This document shows, in pieces, positions 33,964-42,227 of a stretch of 64,000 bases of DNA. The translations under genes were made by a program, and so were the position numbers. Source of the DNA: WTGJ01 sp965237765 (GTDB lineage: Bacteria; Chloroflexota; Anaerolineae; Aggregatilineales; Phototrophicaceae); NCBI GenBank assembly GCA_965237765.1, contig OZ250157.1:2170001-2234000 (forward strand), written 5' to 3'. Under the pieces are notes generated by a model. It saw only the letters and a list, made by a program, of their open reading frames with translations. It had not been told where the DNA came from and searched no databases. The stretch's first letter is position 1; every line of letters starts with the position of its first letter.

Positions 33964-35010
33964 ATGGTCGGGCAAAAGCCTATCAGTCTACGTGATGATG
34001 AATTTCTGCAAAAGGAAGCCGAGAATCGCCGCGCGCGCTCTCTCTGGCAGGACGCAATTCGCTACATCTTGCGAGACCGTCTCACGATGTTAGCGCTCGG
34101 CATTTTAATTTTCCTGACGATTATATCCTTTATTGGCGCGCCAGTCGCGGCTTACTTGCTGGATATTGACTACACAAAGACGAATACGCCCAATCAATTC
34201 CAAAACCCCAATTTTGCGCCAATATATGAAACGACCTGGTCCGGAATTGGCGGGACGGGCTTGATCGAGCACCAGGCGGGGTTGGCGACTTCGCTACCCT
34301 TCCAGGCGGAAACGAGCTACACCGGCAAATGGGGCGGGCATGTCCTGGGTACTGATTATGTCGGGCGCGATCAGTTCGTGCGCCTGCTGTATGGCGGGCA
34401 GATCTCGCTGCTGATCGCTTTCATCACGAGCATACTTTCGCTGATCGTGGGCGTAACGCTGGGTTTATTGGGCGGCTATTTTGGTGGCATCTTGGATGAT
34501 TTGCTCGTCTGGTTCATCAACACCATTTCTTCGATCCCCGGCATTTTCCTACTCATCGTGACCGCTGCGCTCTTTGGGCAGGACCCGCGCACGCTGATCC
34601 TCATCCTCGTGTTTTATGGCTGGCTGCTTAATTGTCGCCTCGTGCGCGGGGAAGTGATTTCGCTCAAGCAGCGCGAATACATCCTGGCAGCGCGGGCGGT
34701 TGGGGCGCCACATATTCGCATCCTCTTCGCGCATTTGCTACCGAATGTCTTCTATATTGCCATCGTCTCGCTGAGCATACACGCCGGCACGTTGATCTTG
34801 ATCGAAGCCGGCTTGAGTTTCCTCGGCCTGGGCGTGGCAGAACCGCAACCAACCTGGGGCAATATGCTCAGCAAAGCGCGCAGTTATTTCAACCGTGGGC
34901 AGTACCTCGTATATTGGCCCGGCATCATGATTTTCACGACCGTGCTAAGCCTCTACCTGCTGGGCGATGGCATCCGCGACGCGCTCGACCCGCGCACCTC
35001 GCGCCGTTAG
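33964..35010 (+). CDS. Oligopeptide/dipeptide-type ABC transporter permease (DppC-like)
   Basis: Partner permease of 348 residues. It has a cytosolic N-terminal segment, the first helix MLALGILIFLTIISFIGAP, an external loop of about 90 residues (roughly 65-150), the family pattern HVLGTDYVGRDQFVRLLYGG and the EAA-type loop YILAARAVGAPHIRILFAHLL. It ends with the DGIRDALDPRTSRR type tail. It forms the heterodimeric channel with the upstream DppB-like protein. ATPase subunits must come from elsewhere in the genome. The substrate might be a peptide or a sugar acid oligomer, given the uxaA-like gene downstream. Confidence 0.9.
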   Translation: MVGQKPISLRDDEFLQKEAENRRARSLWQDAIRYILRDRLTMLALGILIFLTIISFIGAPVAAYLLDIDYTKTNTPNQFQNPNFAPIYETTWSGIGGTGLIEHQAGLATSLPFQAETSYTGKWGGHVLGTDYVGRDQFVRLLYGGQISLLIAFITSILSLIVGVTLGLLGGYFGGILDDLLVWFINTISSIPGIFLLIVTAALFGQDPRTLILILVFYGWLLNCRLVRGEVISLKQREYILAARAVGAPHIRILFAHLLPNVFYIAIVSLSIHAGTLILIEAGLSFLGLGVAEPQPTWGNMLSKARSYFNRGQYLVYWPGIMIFTTVLSLYLLGDGIRDALDPRTSRR

Positions 35011-35013
35011 CCG

Positions 35014-35649
35014 ATGTTGAAGACGACGCTGCGCTGGTTGACTGGACGCCCCTGGCCGCTCCTGCCGCTGATCTGCCTGCTGCTGCTGGCCGTGTTCTTG
35101 GCGATCGGGGCCTATTGGGATGAGCGGCAGCCGCGGCAGCCACAGCTGCCGACGTCATTTGCGTCCGCTCTGCCACTCCAACATGAATATCGCGAGAGCC
35201 CGACGGCCTTCGCCTTCGCTTATCCCGAGGGCTGGTTGTATAACATCGCACAAGTGAACACGCTCATCATCGGGCCGCAGGCACTCTTTCGCTTGGAGCA
35301 GGCGCCGAGCATCGTCGTGCATCGCAACCTCGGCCTGATCAGCGAAGGCAGCCTGGGTGCGATGATGGAGACATATTTGCGCCGCGGTCCGCTGAATGGC
35401 CGTCATGGCTGGCGGCAAATAAGTGAGCAGGTCACCACGCGCATCGCTGAGCGGGCAGCCCTGACCGTGATGCTACAAGGGCGCGATTTGGCGGCGGTCG
35501 ATAGTGAAGAGCTGCATATACAAATCACGATTACACAGGCAGATAACAAGATGGTCTACATCTTCGTGGCGACAGTCCCCGTCGCCCAACTCGCTGCCTA
35601 CGACGCGACGTTGGCGGCCATCCTCGCGAGTGTCGAGATTCGGGAGTAA
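35014..35649 (+). CDS. Membrane-anchored extracytoplasmic protein, PsbP/DUF1795-like shape, function unknown
   Basis: A 211-residue protein with one N-terminal membrane helix (LLPLICLLLLAVFLAIGAY). The outside domain (about residues 55-211) resembles PsbP-like or DUF1795-like beta proteins: AFAFAYPEGWLYNIAQ, then VHRNLGLISEGSLGAMMETY, and ADNKMVYIFVATVPVAQLA followed by LAAILASVEI. No lipobox or catalytic residues are evident. It begins three bases after dppC and is immediately followed by the uxaA-like gene (TAA then ATG), so it is embedded in that transcript. A role in binding a transporter partner is only a guess. Confidence 0.68.
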   Translation: MLKTTLRWLTGRPWPLLPLICLLLLAVFLAIGAYWDERQPRQPQLPTSFASALPLQHEYRESPTAFAFAYPEGWLYNIAQVNTLIIGPQALFRLEQAPSIVVHRNLGLISEGSLGAMMETYLRRGPLNGRHGWRQISEQVTTRIAERAALTVMLQGRDLAAVDSEELHIQITITQADNKMVYIFVATVPVAQLAAYDATLAAILASVEIRE

Positions 35650-37242
35650 ATGGCGATGAGCAGTGGCGCAATACGTCTCTATGACACGCAACCGGCCGGT
35701 GTGCGGCCCCTTGCAGATGTAGGCATCATCCTGCACCCCGATGACGACGTGGCCATCGTCAAAGAGCCTTTGCTGGCCGGCGCGCGGGTTGCTTATCAAG
35801 GTGAGGAATGGCAGCTGACGCAGATGATACCGGCCGGGCACAAGCTGGCGCTACGGATGCTGCCGGCGGGAAGCGTGCTGCGACGCTATGGGCAGATCAT
35901 CGGCGAAACCAGCGCGGATATCGCCCCCGGTGAGCACGTGCACTCGCACAATTTGAGCGTAGGCAATTTCGAGCGCGAATACGAGTACGCCGTCGACGTC
36001 CAGCCACCTACCATGTTGCCAATTTCCGAACGGCGCCATTTTCTCGGCTATCAGCGCGAAGATGGCCGCGTCGGCACGCGCAATTTCATCGCCTTGATGA
36101 GCAGCGTCAATTGCTCCGCGCACACGGTGCGGGCCATCGCCGCGGAATACACGCATGAACGCCTGGCCGCTTACCCGAATGTGGATGGCGTGATCGCCTT
36201 CCCGCACGCGTTGGGTTGTGGCAGCCAGCTGAATGGGGAAGGGTATCGGCTCTTGCAGCGCACGCTGGCAGGTATCGCGCACCACCCGAACATCGCCGCC
36301 AGCGTCTGGGTAGGACTGGGTTGCGAGGTCAACCAGGTCGATGCCATCATCCGCAACGAAGGCCTGGATGGAAAGGATAATGACTCGCCGCCGCCCATGC
36401 TCACTATTCAAGGCAGCGGCGGTATCCGCAAGACAGTGGCAGCGGCACTCGAGCGGATAGATGCGCTGTTGCCAGCCGTGGATGAATGCGCGCGGGAGTC
36501 CATTTCCATCGCCGAGCTGACGGTCGCCCTGCAATGCGGTGGCAGCGACGGCTGGTCAGGCGTGACGGCCAACCCGCTCGTCGGGCGCGTGGCGGATGTG
36601 ATTGTGCGGCAAGGCGGCACCGTCGTGCTCGGCGAGATGCCGGAAGTCTATGGCGCCGAGCACATGCTCACGCGAAGGTCTCTTAACGTGGCCGTCGGCC
36701 GCAAGTTGGTGGAAAAAATCCGCTGGTGGGAGAAATATACTGCCATGCATGGCATGGAAATCGACAACAACCCGACGGTGGGCAATAAGCTGGGCGGCCT
36801 GACGACGATTTACGAAAAATCGCTTGGTGCCATCGCAAAGGGCGGTACGACGCCGCTCACTGCGGTCCTCGATTATGCGGAACCTGTGCAGGCGCGTGGC
36901 TTCACGTTGATGGATACGCCAGGTTATGACCCCGTTTCCGTTACTGGTCAGGTGGCCGGCGGTTGCAACCTGGTGCTCTTCACGACGGGGCGCGGTTCGG
37001 CTTTCGGTTTTCGGCCGGCGCCGAGCATCAAAATTAGCACCAACAGCCCACTTTACGCGCAGATGCCGGAAGATATGGACTTTGACGCCGGCGGTTTGCT
37101 CGATGGCGAAACATTGGATGCGATGGCCGCGCGCCTATTGGAGCTCGTGATCGATGTCGCCTCCGGGCAACCTAGCCTCAGCGAAGCGCAAGGCGTCGGC
37201 GAAGCGGAATTCAACCCCTGGCATATTGGCGCTACGCTGTAG
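35650..37242 (+). CDS. UxaA-family (altronate/galactarate-type) dehydratase
   Basis: Sugar-acid dehydratase of 530 residues in the UxaA/GarD family. The N-terminal SAF domain (about 1-105) has the typical VGIILHPDDDVAIVKEPL opening and GHKLALRMLPAGSVLRRYG. The larger C-terminal domain has the hallmark GYQREDGRVGTRNFIALMSSVNC, FPHALGCGSQ, ALQCGGSDGWSGVTANPLVG, and FTTGRGSAFGFRPAPSIK near the end. These enzymes use Fe(II) to dehydrate altronate, galactarate or related acids; some fused members have other substrates. It completes the dppBC unit and faces a convergent sugar ABC transporter. Confidence 0.88.
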   Translation: MAMSSGAIRLYDTQPAGVRPLADVGIILHPDDDVAIVKEPLLAGARVAYQGEEWQLTQMIPAGHKLALRMLPAGSVLRRYGQIIGETSADIAPGEHVHSHNLSVGNFEREYEYAVDVQPPTMLPISERRHFLGYQREDGRVGTRNFIALMSSVNCSAHTVRAIAAEYTHERLAAYPNVDGVIAFPHALGCGSQLNGEGYRLLQRTLAGIAHHPNIAASVWVGLGCEVNQVDAIIRNEGLDGKDNDSPPPMLTIQGSGGIRKTVAAALERIDALLPAVDECARESISIAELTVALQCGGSDGWSGVTANPLVGRVADVIVRQGGTVVLGEMPEVYGAEHMLTRRSLNVAVGRKLVEKIRWWEKYTAMHGMEIDNNPTVGNKLGGLTTIYEKSLGAIAKGGTTPLTAVLDYAEPVQARGFTLMDTPGYDPVSVTGQVAGGCNLVLFTTGRGSAFGFRPAPSIKISTNSPLYAQMPEDMDFDAGGLLDGETLDAMAARLLELVIDVASGQPSLSEAQGVGEAEFNPWHIGATL

Positions 37243-37298
37243 CGCCGCCCGAACTTATCAAGTGGCGCAATTATGCGTATTCGTCTGCCTTTCTGAAA

Positions 37299-38519
37299 TC
37301 AGCCGCCCTTGACCGAACCCGCCAGCAAGCCGCGCACAAAGAAGCGTTGTAGCGAGAAGAAGACCAGCAGCGGCACGAAGATGCTGATGAACGCCGCTGC
37401 GGGCAACAGGTGCAAATTCTCGCCGCGCGTGCCGAGCATCGATTTCATCTGCGAGGTGAGCACCTGATTCTGCGGCAAAATCCCGAGGAATACACGCGCG
37501 ACTAGCAGATCGTTCCATACCCAGAGGAATTGGAAGATTGCGAAGCTGGCCAGGGCCGGCAATGATAGCGGCAGCACCAAGCGCGTGAAAGTCTGGAAAT
37601 GCGAGGCGCCATCGATATTGGCCGATTCCATGATTTCGCGCGGCAGGCCGCCGATGTAATTCCGCAGCAAGTAGATCGCAAGCGGCAGGCCGAAGCCTGT
37701 ATGCGCCAACCAGATGCCGGGGAATGTGTCTTTCAGCCCGACCGAATTGTAAAGGCGGGAGATGGGGATGAGCGCCATTTGCAGCGGCACCACGAGCAGC
37801 GCGACGACCACGATGAACAGGAAATTGCGGAAGGGGAAGTTCATCCACGAGAAGGCATAGGCGGCAAAGGCGGCGATGGCAATGGGGATGATGGTCGCTG
37901 GGATGGTCACGGTGAAGGTATTCAGGAATGCGCGACCAACGCCGTAATCGGAATCCGCATCCGCCTCGATGATGGTGCGGAAATGCTCGGTGGTGAAGCT
38001 GGGCGGCGTGGTGATCTCAATGAAGATGTTCTGCCCGCGGCTGAGCTCAATCGGTTCGGCGGAAGCGATTTCGTAGCTGTGGTCTTCGTAGACCGTGAGC
38101 GAAAGCCCGGCGCGTGAGGATATGTATTCGCCCATGTCGATCGTCTCGCCGACGGCGAAAGTTTCCGCCAGGTTGGAGCGGATGCCGAAAATGTTGCCAA
38201 GATCCCCAGTGCCGACTTCCTCGGTGTCGACCAAGGTGCCGCGGATCACGTAGCGGCCGTCGTCCAGTTGCTCGGCATCTGTGCCGGTGCGGACGCCGAC
38301 GAATTCGGTGATGGGTGTGAGCGTCTTCCACCAGCCGGTCGATTTGGTCGCGTCTTCGGTCCGGATGGAAGCGATGAGCAAGCCCACCGTCGGCACCAAC
38401 CAGAGGAAGCAGAGCCCCCCCAGACCGAGGCGCACGCCAACCCAACCCAACAAGTTGCGCCAATCAAAAGGGGCGTTGGCCTTAACTGTCCCGTCGCTCG
38501 TGGCGATAGCGTCGCTCAT
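37299..38519 (-). CDS. Sugar ABC transporter permease, MalG-like, with enlarged external loop
   Basis: Permease of 406 residues in the MalG/carbohydrate-uptake-1 family. The C-terminal half is standard: GRAFLNTFTVTIPATII, FPFRNFLFIVVVALLVVPLQMALIP, the EAA loop IMESANIDGASHFQTFTRLVLPL, and a short basic tail. Between the first and second helices lies an external stretch of about 130 residues (roughly 55-190), which makes the protein about 120 residues longer than ordinary MalG. The ATG at 38519 overlaps the malF stop by four bases (ATGA) and has GAGGAG upstream, which fixes the start. Confidence 0.88.
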   Translation of the reverse strand: MSDAIATSDGTVKANAPFDWRNLLGWVGVRLGLGGLCFLWLVPTVGLLIASIRTEDATKSTGWWKTLTPITEFVGVRTGTDAEQLDDGRYVIRGTLVDTEEVGTGDLGNIFGIRSNLAETFAVGETIDMGEYISSRAGLSLTVYEDHSYEIASAEPIELSRGQNIFIEITTPPSFTTEHFRTIIEADADSDYGVGRAFLNTFTVTIPATIIPIAIAAFAAYAFSWMNFPFRNFLFIVVVALLVVPLQMALIPISRLYNSVGLKDTFPGIWLAHTGFGLPLAIYLLRNYIGGLPREIMESANIDGASHFQTFTRLVLPLSLPALASFAIFQFLWVWNDLLVARVFLGILPQNQVLTSQMKSMLGTRGENLHLLPAAAFISIFVPLLVFFSLQRFFVRGLLAGSVKGG

Positions 38520-39622
38520 CGGAATTTCTCCTCGCGTTGGAAGCGAATGATATTCCAAATCATGAAGGGCACGGTAGCAAGCATCAACGTTACCGCGACG
38601 GCGCTGCCGCGGCCAAAATCGGGCGTGCCGCGGAACATCTTCGTATCCATCAGATTCGCGAGCACATCGGTACCATTCTGCCCACCGGTCGTCGCGTAGA
38701 CGATATCAAATACCTTCAGCACGGTAATCGTGACCGTCGTCATGACGACGGTAATCGTGCCGATGATTTGCGGGATCATGATGCGGAAGAAGATGGCGAC
38801 TTCGCTCGCGCCGTCGATGCGCGCCGCTTCCAACGTCTCTTCCGGGACGCCCTTCAACGCTGCCGAGAGCAGCACCATCGCAAAGCCCGTCTGAATCCAA
38901 ACTAGGATGATCATCAGGAAGAAATTATTCCATGGCTCTAGGATGAGCCAGCCCTGCGGGTCGCCACCCAGCGCCGTGAAGAGGCCGTTGAGCAATCCGA
39001 CCTGCTCGCCTGTATCGCGGAAGTCGTAGATGAATTGCCAAATGATGCTCGCGCCGACGAAGGAGATGGCCATGGGCATGAAGATGATCGATTTTGCTAG
39101 GCTCTCCCAGCGCACGCGATCGGCCAACACGGCGACAACGAGGCCGAAGGCCGTGCTGACGAAGGGTACGAAGAGCAGCCAGAGGATGTTATTGCGGATC
39201 GACTCATGGAAATCGGGGGCTTGTATGGCCCAAGAGTAATTGCGGATATTGACGAAATCGCGGCCGGCCTCATCGCGGAAGCTCAAATCGAGCGTAGTGA
39301 AGGCGGGGAAAACGAGGTAGACAAAAAGAAGGATCATTGCCGGCAAAACGAAGAGCCAGGGCCGGATCGCTTCGCGCGTCTTTTCGCTGGAGCGTGTGAG
39401 GCGGCCGTCTTTATCAAAGCGATCGCCCCAGATCCAATCCAGCAAAGCGTTCGTGCCCCAGAAATAGAATACGAGGGCGCCCACGCCGCCGACGATTGCG
39501 ACGAAGGCTTGCAGTCCTGGGCTATCGGCCATAGCGACGACGAGCGGGTCGGCGATGGCCTCCAACACGCTGAAGATGGGTGAGAGTAGCCCTTCTACCA
39601 ACCAGATTAGGATATCGAGCAT
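38516..39622 (-). CDS. Sugar ABC transporter permease, MalF-like
   Basis: Permease of 368 residues, partner of the MalG-like protein. It has an additional N-terminal hydrophobic region (about residues 1-75, with ILIWLVEGLLSPIFSVLEA) before the usual core that begins IRPWLFVLPAMILLFVYLV. The EAA loop is LEAARIDGASEVAIFFRIMIP, and the last helix lies near the FRGTPDFGRGSAVAVTLMLA region. It is separated from the upstream binding-protein gene by a strong terminator-like hairpin, so it is read at a reduced level or after partial termination. No ATPase gene accompanies it. Confidence 0.9.
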   Translation of the reverse strand: MLDILIWLVEGLLSPIFSVLEAIADPLVVAMADSPGLQAFVAIVGGVGALVFYFWGTNALLDWIWGDRFDKDGRLTRSSEKTREAIRPWLFVLPAMILLFVYLVFPAFTTLDLSFRDEAGRDFVNIRNYSWAIQAPDFHESIRNNILWLLFVPFVSTAFGLVVAVLADRVRWESLAKSIIFMPMAISFVGASIIWQFIYDFRDTGEQVGLLNGLFTALGGDPQGWLILEPWNNFFLMIILVWIQTGFAMVLLSAALKGVPEETLEAARIDGASEVAIFFRIMIPQIIGTITVVMTTVTITVLKVFDIVYATTGGQNGTDVLANLMDTKMFRGTPDFGRGSAVAVTLMLATVPFMIWNIIRFQREEKFR

Positions 39623-39677
39623 GGGGTTTCTTCCTTTCCCATCCGATTCCTAATCTAGCACGCTTTGTCGTTTAAAC

Positions 39678-39720
39678 AAAAAACACCGTGCGGCGGGAAT
39701 ATTTCCCCGCCGCACGGTGT
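39678..39720 (-). terminator. Intrinsic terminator between sugar-binding protein and permease genes
   Basis: A perfect 15-base G+C-rich stem (39683-39697 with 39706-39720) around an 8-base loop, followed on the minus strand by a run of five or six T. It stands 21 bases after the binding-protein stop and about 55 bases before malF. Partial termination would give far more binding protein than permease. Confidence 0.88.
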
Positions 39721-39741
39721 GAAATTCTGGTGGGGGCGGTT

Positions 39742-41109
39742 TTAATCGCCCGAGATGGCGTCCCAGGCGTTTTGCACGGCCTGCGCGACCTCTGCGGAGG
39801 AAGAACCGCCGATGAAGTCGACCATTCCGGTCCAGAAAGCGCCCGCGCCGATCGCGCCGGGCATGAGATCCGAGCCGTCAAAGCCGAAGACATCGGCCCC
39901 GAGGAGGATTTCCGCCTGCCGCCGTAGCAAGTCACTGGAATAAATATCCAGGTTGATGCCCTTATGCGGCGAGAGGAAGCCGGCCTGCGCCATCCACAGC
40001 TCATGGGCGAGCGGCGTCATCAGGAAGTCGAGCACGGCGCGCGCGCCGGGAGTATCGTTGGAGATAGTGACGACAGTGCCGCCGCCGAGCACGGCGTTGC
40101 CGAATTCCGGATCGATGGCCGGGAAGTAGAAGAATTCCGCATCGACGCCCACTTCCACATCATCCGGGAAGAAGCCGGCGATGAAGCTGGCCTGGCGGTG
40201 CATATAGCATTCCGGCGGGACACTGAAGAGGCCCAGCGGGCTATCCTGGAAGTCGGTGGTGAGGATGCCGGTCGTCCCGCCGTTGACGTAGGCGTCGTTG
40301 AGGGCGATCGAGCCGAAGATATCGAGCGCGTTGACGATGCGCTCATCGGTGAAGGGGATGGCGTTGGTCGTCCAGTCCTGATAGACGCTCAGCGGCTGCG
40401 TGCGCAGCATGATGTCTTCCACCCAGTCGGTGGCCGGCCAGCCCGTGGCGGCGCCGCTGCCGATGCCGATGCACCAGGGTGTTCCACCGTCGGCGACGAT
40501 CTGGTCGCTCAGCGCGATCAGCTCATCCCAGCTGGCGGGAATCTCGTAACCGTTCTCTTCGAAGTTATCCGGCACGTACCAGACGAGGCTCTTCAGGTTG
40601 ACGTTGTACCAGATGCCGAAGAGCTGGTCTTCGCCCATGCTGTCGGAGTAAGTGGCGAAGGCGTTCCAGCCGTCACCGCCGGCATAGCCTTCAGAAATGA
40701 AATCGCGGACATCATCGCCCAGCGCGGTGAGGCAGCCACGGGCAGCCATATCTGCCGCGAGACCGGGCTGTGGGAAAGCAGCCAGATGGGGCGGGTTGCC
40801 GCCTTCGCACTGGATGACGATTTCCTGCTCGAAGCTGCCCGAGCCGACATAAGTAACGCTACCGTTGGTGACAGCGGCGTTGAGATATGCCAGCACGTTA
40901 TTTAGGTATTCGAGGTCATCCGTTTCCCAGGGGCCGAAGAAGAGAATCTCTTCACCGCCGAGGTCCAACCCTTCGAATGCCGCCAGCGAATCCCAGGCGA
41001 AGCGATCATCGTCGCGGACGCCCAGTGGGTCATCCTGCGCGCTGACCGTGAGAGCCGAGAAGGCCATCGCCACCAGCGTCAGCATTACAATTAGGTGTAG
41101 CTTTTTCAC
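39742..41109 (-). CDS. Sugar ABC transporter solute-binding protein (family 1)
   Basis: Exported 455-residue binding protein that captures a carbohydrate for the MalFG-like permease. The signal peptide is MLTLVAMAFSALTVSAQDD with an Ala-x-Ala cleavage site and no lipobox Cys. The mature part has NAAVTNGSVTYVGSGSFEQ, PHLAAFPQPGLAADMAARG and YNVNLKSLVWYVPDNFEENG-like strands of family 1 binding proteins. The start is GTG at 41109, with AGGAGG eight bases upstream; the longer open frame has no such site. The substrate is unknown; an alpha-glucoside or other oligosaccharide is likely. Confidence 0.9.
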   Translation of the reverse strand: MKKLHLIVMLTLVAMAFSALTVSAQDDPLGVRDDDRFAWDSLAAFEGLDLGGEEILFFGPWETDDLEYLNNVLAYLNAAVTNGSVTYVGSGSFEQEIVIQCEGGNPPHLAAFPQPGLAADMAARGCLTALGDDVRDFISEGYAGGDGWNAFATYSDSMGEDQLFGIWYNVNLKSLVWYVPDNFEENGYEIPASWDELIALSDQIVADGGTPWCIGIGSGAATGWPATDWVEDIMLRTQPLSVYQDWTTNAIPFTDERIVNALDIFGSIALNDAYVNGGTTGILTTDFQDSPLGLFSVPPECYMHRQASFIAGFFPDDVEVGVDAEFFYFPAIDPEFGNAVLGGGTVVTISNDTPGARAVLDFLMTPLAHELWMAQAGFLSPHKGINLDIYSSDLLRRQAEILLGADVFGFDGSDLMPGAIGAGAFWTGMVDFIGGSSSAEVAQAVQNAWDAISGD

Positions 41110-41283
41110 GATTTTCCTCCTTAAGAACAAAACACACACGATGCTTATTTGGGATGGCGGGGTGTAGGTGTCCGCTGTGTCGCCCATTTTCCCAATAGCG
41201 GTAATCCAGGCGTAATTGCGGCAAAGTACCTCAGAGTTCGCCGCGCCATACACAGCCCCGGCGCGGGCACCCTTCGCAGCGTG

Positions 41284-41313
41284 ATTATAGCAGAGGCCAA
41301 CCCGCAATTGCAA
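41284..41313 (-). promoter_or_regulatory. Promoter of the sugar-binding protein gene
   Basis: On the minus strand TTGCAA (41313-41308), an 18-base spacer and a perfect TATAAT (41289-41284). It implies a leader of about 170 bases. The 299-base divergent gap from 41110 to 41408 holds this promoter, the liv promoter and no gene that I can support. Confidence 0.6.
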
Positions 41314-41348
41314 CGAAGGATTCTGCTGACGACGGATGCGCCGAATAA

Positions 41349-41377
41349 TTGCCGAGCGCCGAATCGGGAGTTACACT
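41349..41377 (+). promoter_or_regulatory. Candidate promoter of the liv operon
   Basis: TTGCCG (41349-41354), a 17-base spacer and TACACT (41372-41377), about 32 bases before the livG ATG at 41409. Confidence 0.5.
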
Positions 41378-41408
41378 AAACACCTGTCACAAAATAACGA
41401 AGAATACG

Positions 41409-42227
41409 ATGCAACTGAGTCGATTTGACCGCCCGTATCAACAAGATCGCGTGCCAGCGCATCCGTTGCTGGTTGAGGGGGTGACCTTGCGATTCGGTGG
41501 TGTGATCGCCCTCGAAGACGTTCACCTTGAAGTCACCCCCGGGCAGATATACGCCATCATCGGTCCGAATGGTGCCGGCAAGACGAGCCTATTGAACTGC
41601 ATCTGCGGCTTATACCACCCACAAGAAGGGCGCATCATCTATGGAGGGGCGAATCTAGCACAGACCCCGCCGCACCGACTGCCCCGCCTGGGCATCGCCC
41701 GTAGCTTCCAGAATATCGAACTGTTTCGCCATATGAGCGTGCTGGATAATCTGATGTTGGCGCGGCATGTGCACATGAAGAAGAACATCTTCGCGGCGCT
41801 ACTCTATTGGGGCGCGGCGCAACGGGAAGAGATTCGCCAGCGTGAATTCGTCGAGCATGTGATTGACTTGCTGGAGATTCAAGGCATCCGCAAGAAGACG
41901 GTCGGCGCCCTCGCTTATGGTTTGCAGAAGCGCGTCGAACTGGGGCGGGCGCTTTCCATCAACCCCAGCCTCTTGTTATTGGATGAGCCGATGGCTGGCA
42001 TGAACGCGGAAGAGAAGGAAGACATCGCGCGTTATATTCTGGATATTAACGAGGAATGGGGTGTAACCATCGTCTTGATCGAACACGATATGGGTGCGGT
42101 AATGGATATCAGCGACTATGTCGCCGTGTTGGATTTTGGGCGCAAGATCGGCGAGGGCCGACCCGAGGAAATCCGAGAGAACGAGGCCGTCGTCCACGCC
42201 TACCTGGGGGAGCCGGACAATGTCTGA
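41409..42227 (+). CDS. Branched-chain amino acid-type ABC transporter ATPase, LivG-like
   Basis: ATP-binding subunit of 272 residues. Walker A is GPNGAGKTSLLNCI; the Q-loop region is ARSFQNIELFRHMSVLDN, as in LivG. The signature motif region reads LAYGLQKRVELGRAL, and Walker B with the catalytic Glu is LLLLDEPMAGMNAEE, then LIEHDMGAVMDISDYV. The ATG at 41409 was chosen; upstream in-frame codons overlap the promoter. Its stop overlaps the acyl-CoA ligase start by eight bases. It pairs with LivF at the end of the operon. Confidence 0.92.
   Translation: MQLSRFDRPYQQDRVPAHPLLVEGVTLRFGGVIALEDVHLEVTPGQIYAIIGPNGAGKTSLLNCICGLYHPQEGRIIYGGANLAQTPPHRLPRLGIARSFQNIELFRHMSVLDNLMLARHVHMKKNIFAALLYWGAAQREEIRQREFVEHVIDLLEIQGIRKKTVGALAYGLQKRVELGRALSINPSLLLLDEPMAGMNAEEKEDIARYILDINEEWGVTIVLIEHDMGAVMDISDYVAVLDFGRKIGEGRPEEIRENEAVVHAYLGEPDNV

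Noticed and set aside
35851..36534. Minus-strand open frame of 227 codons
   Set aside because: Antisense to the UxaA-like dehydratase; no motif of its own.
39964..40905. Plus-strand open frame of 313 codons
   Set aside because: Antisense to the sugar-binding protein gene, rich in charged residues, with no domain resemblance.
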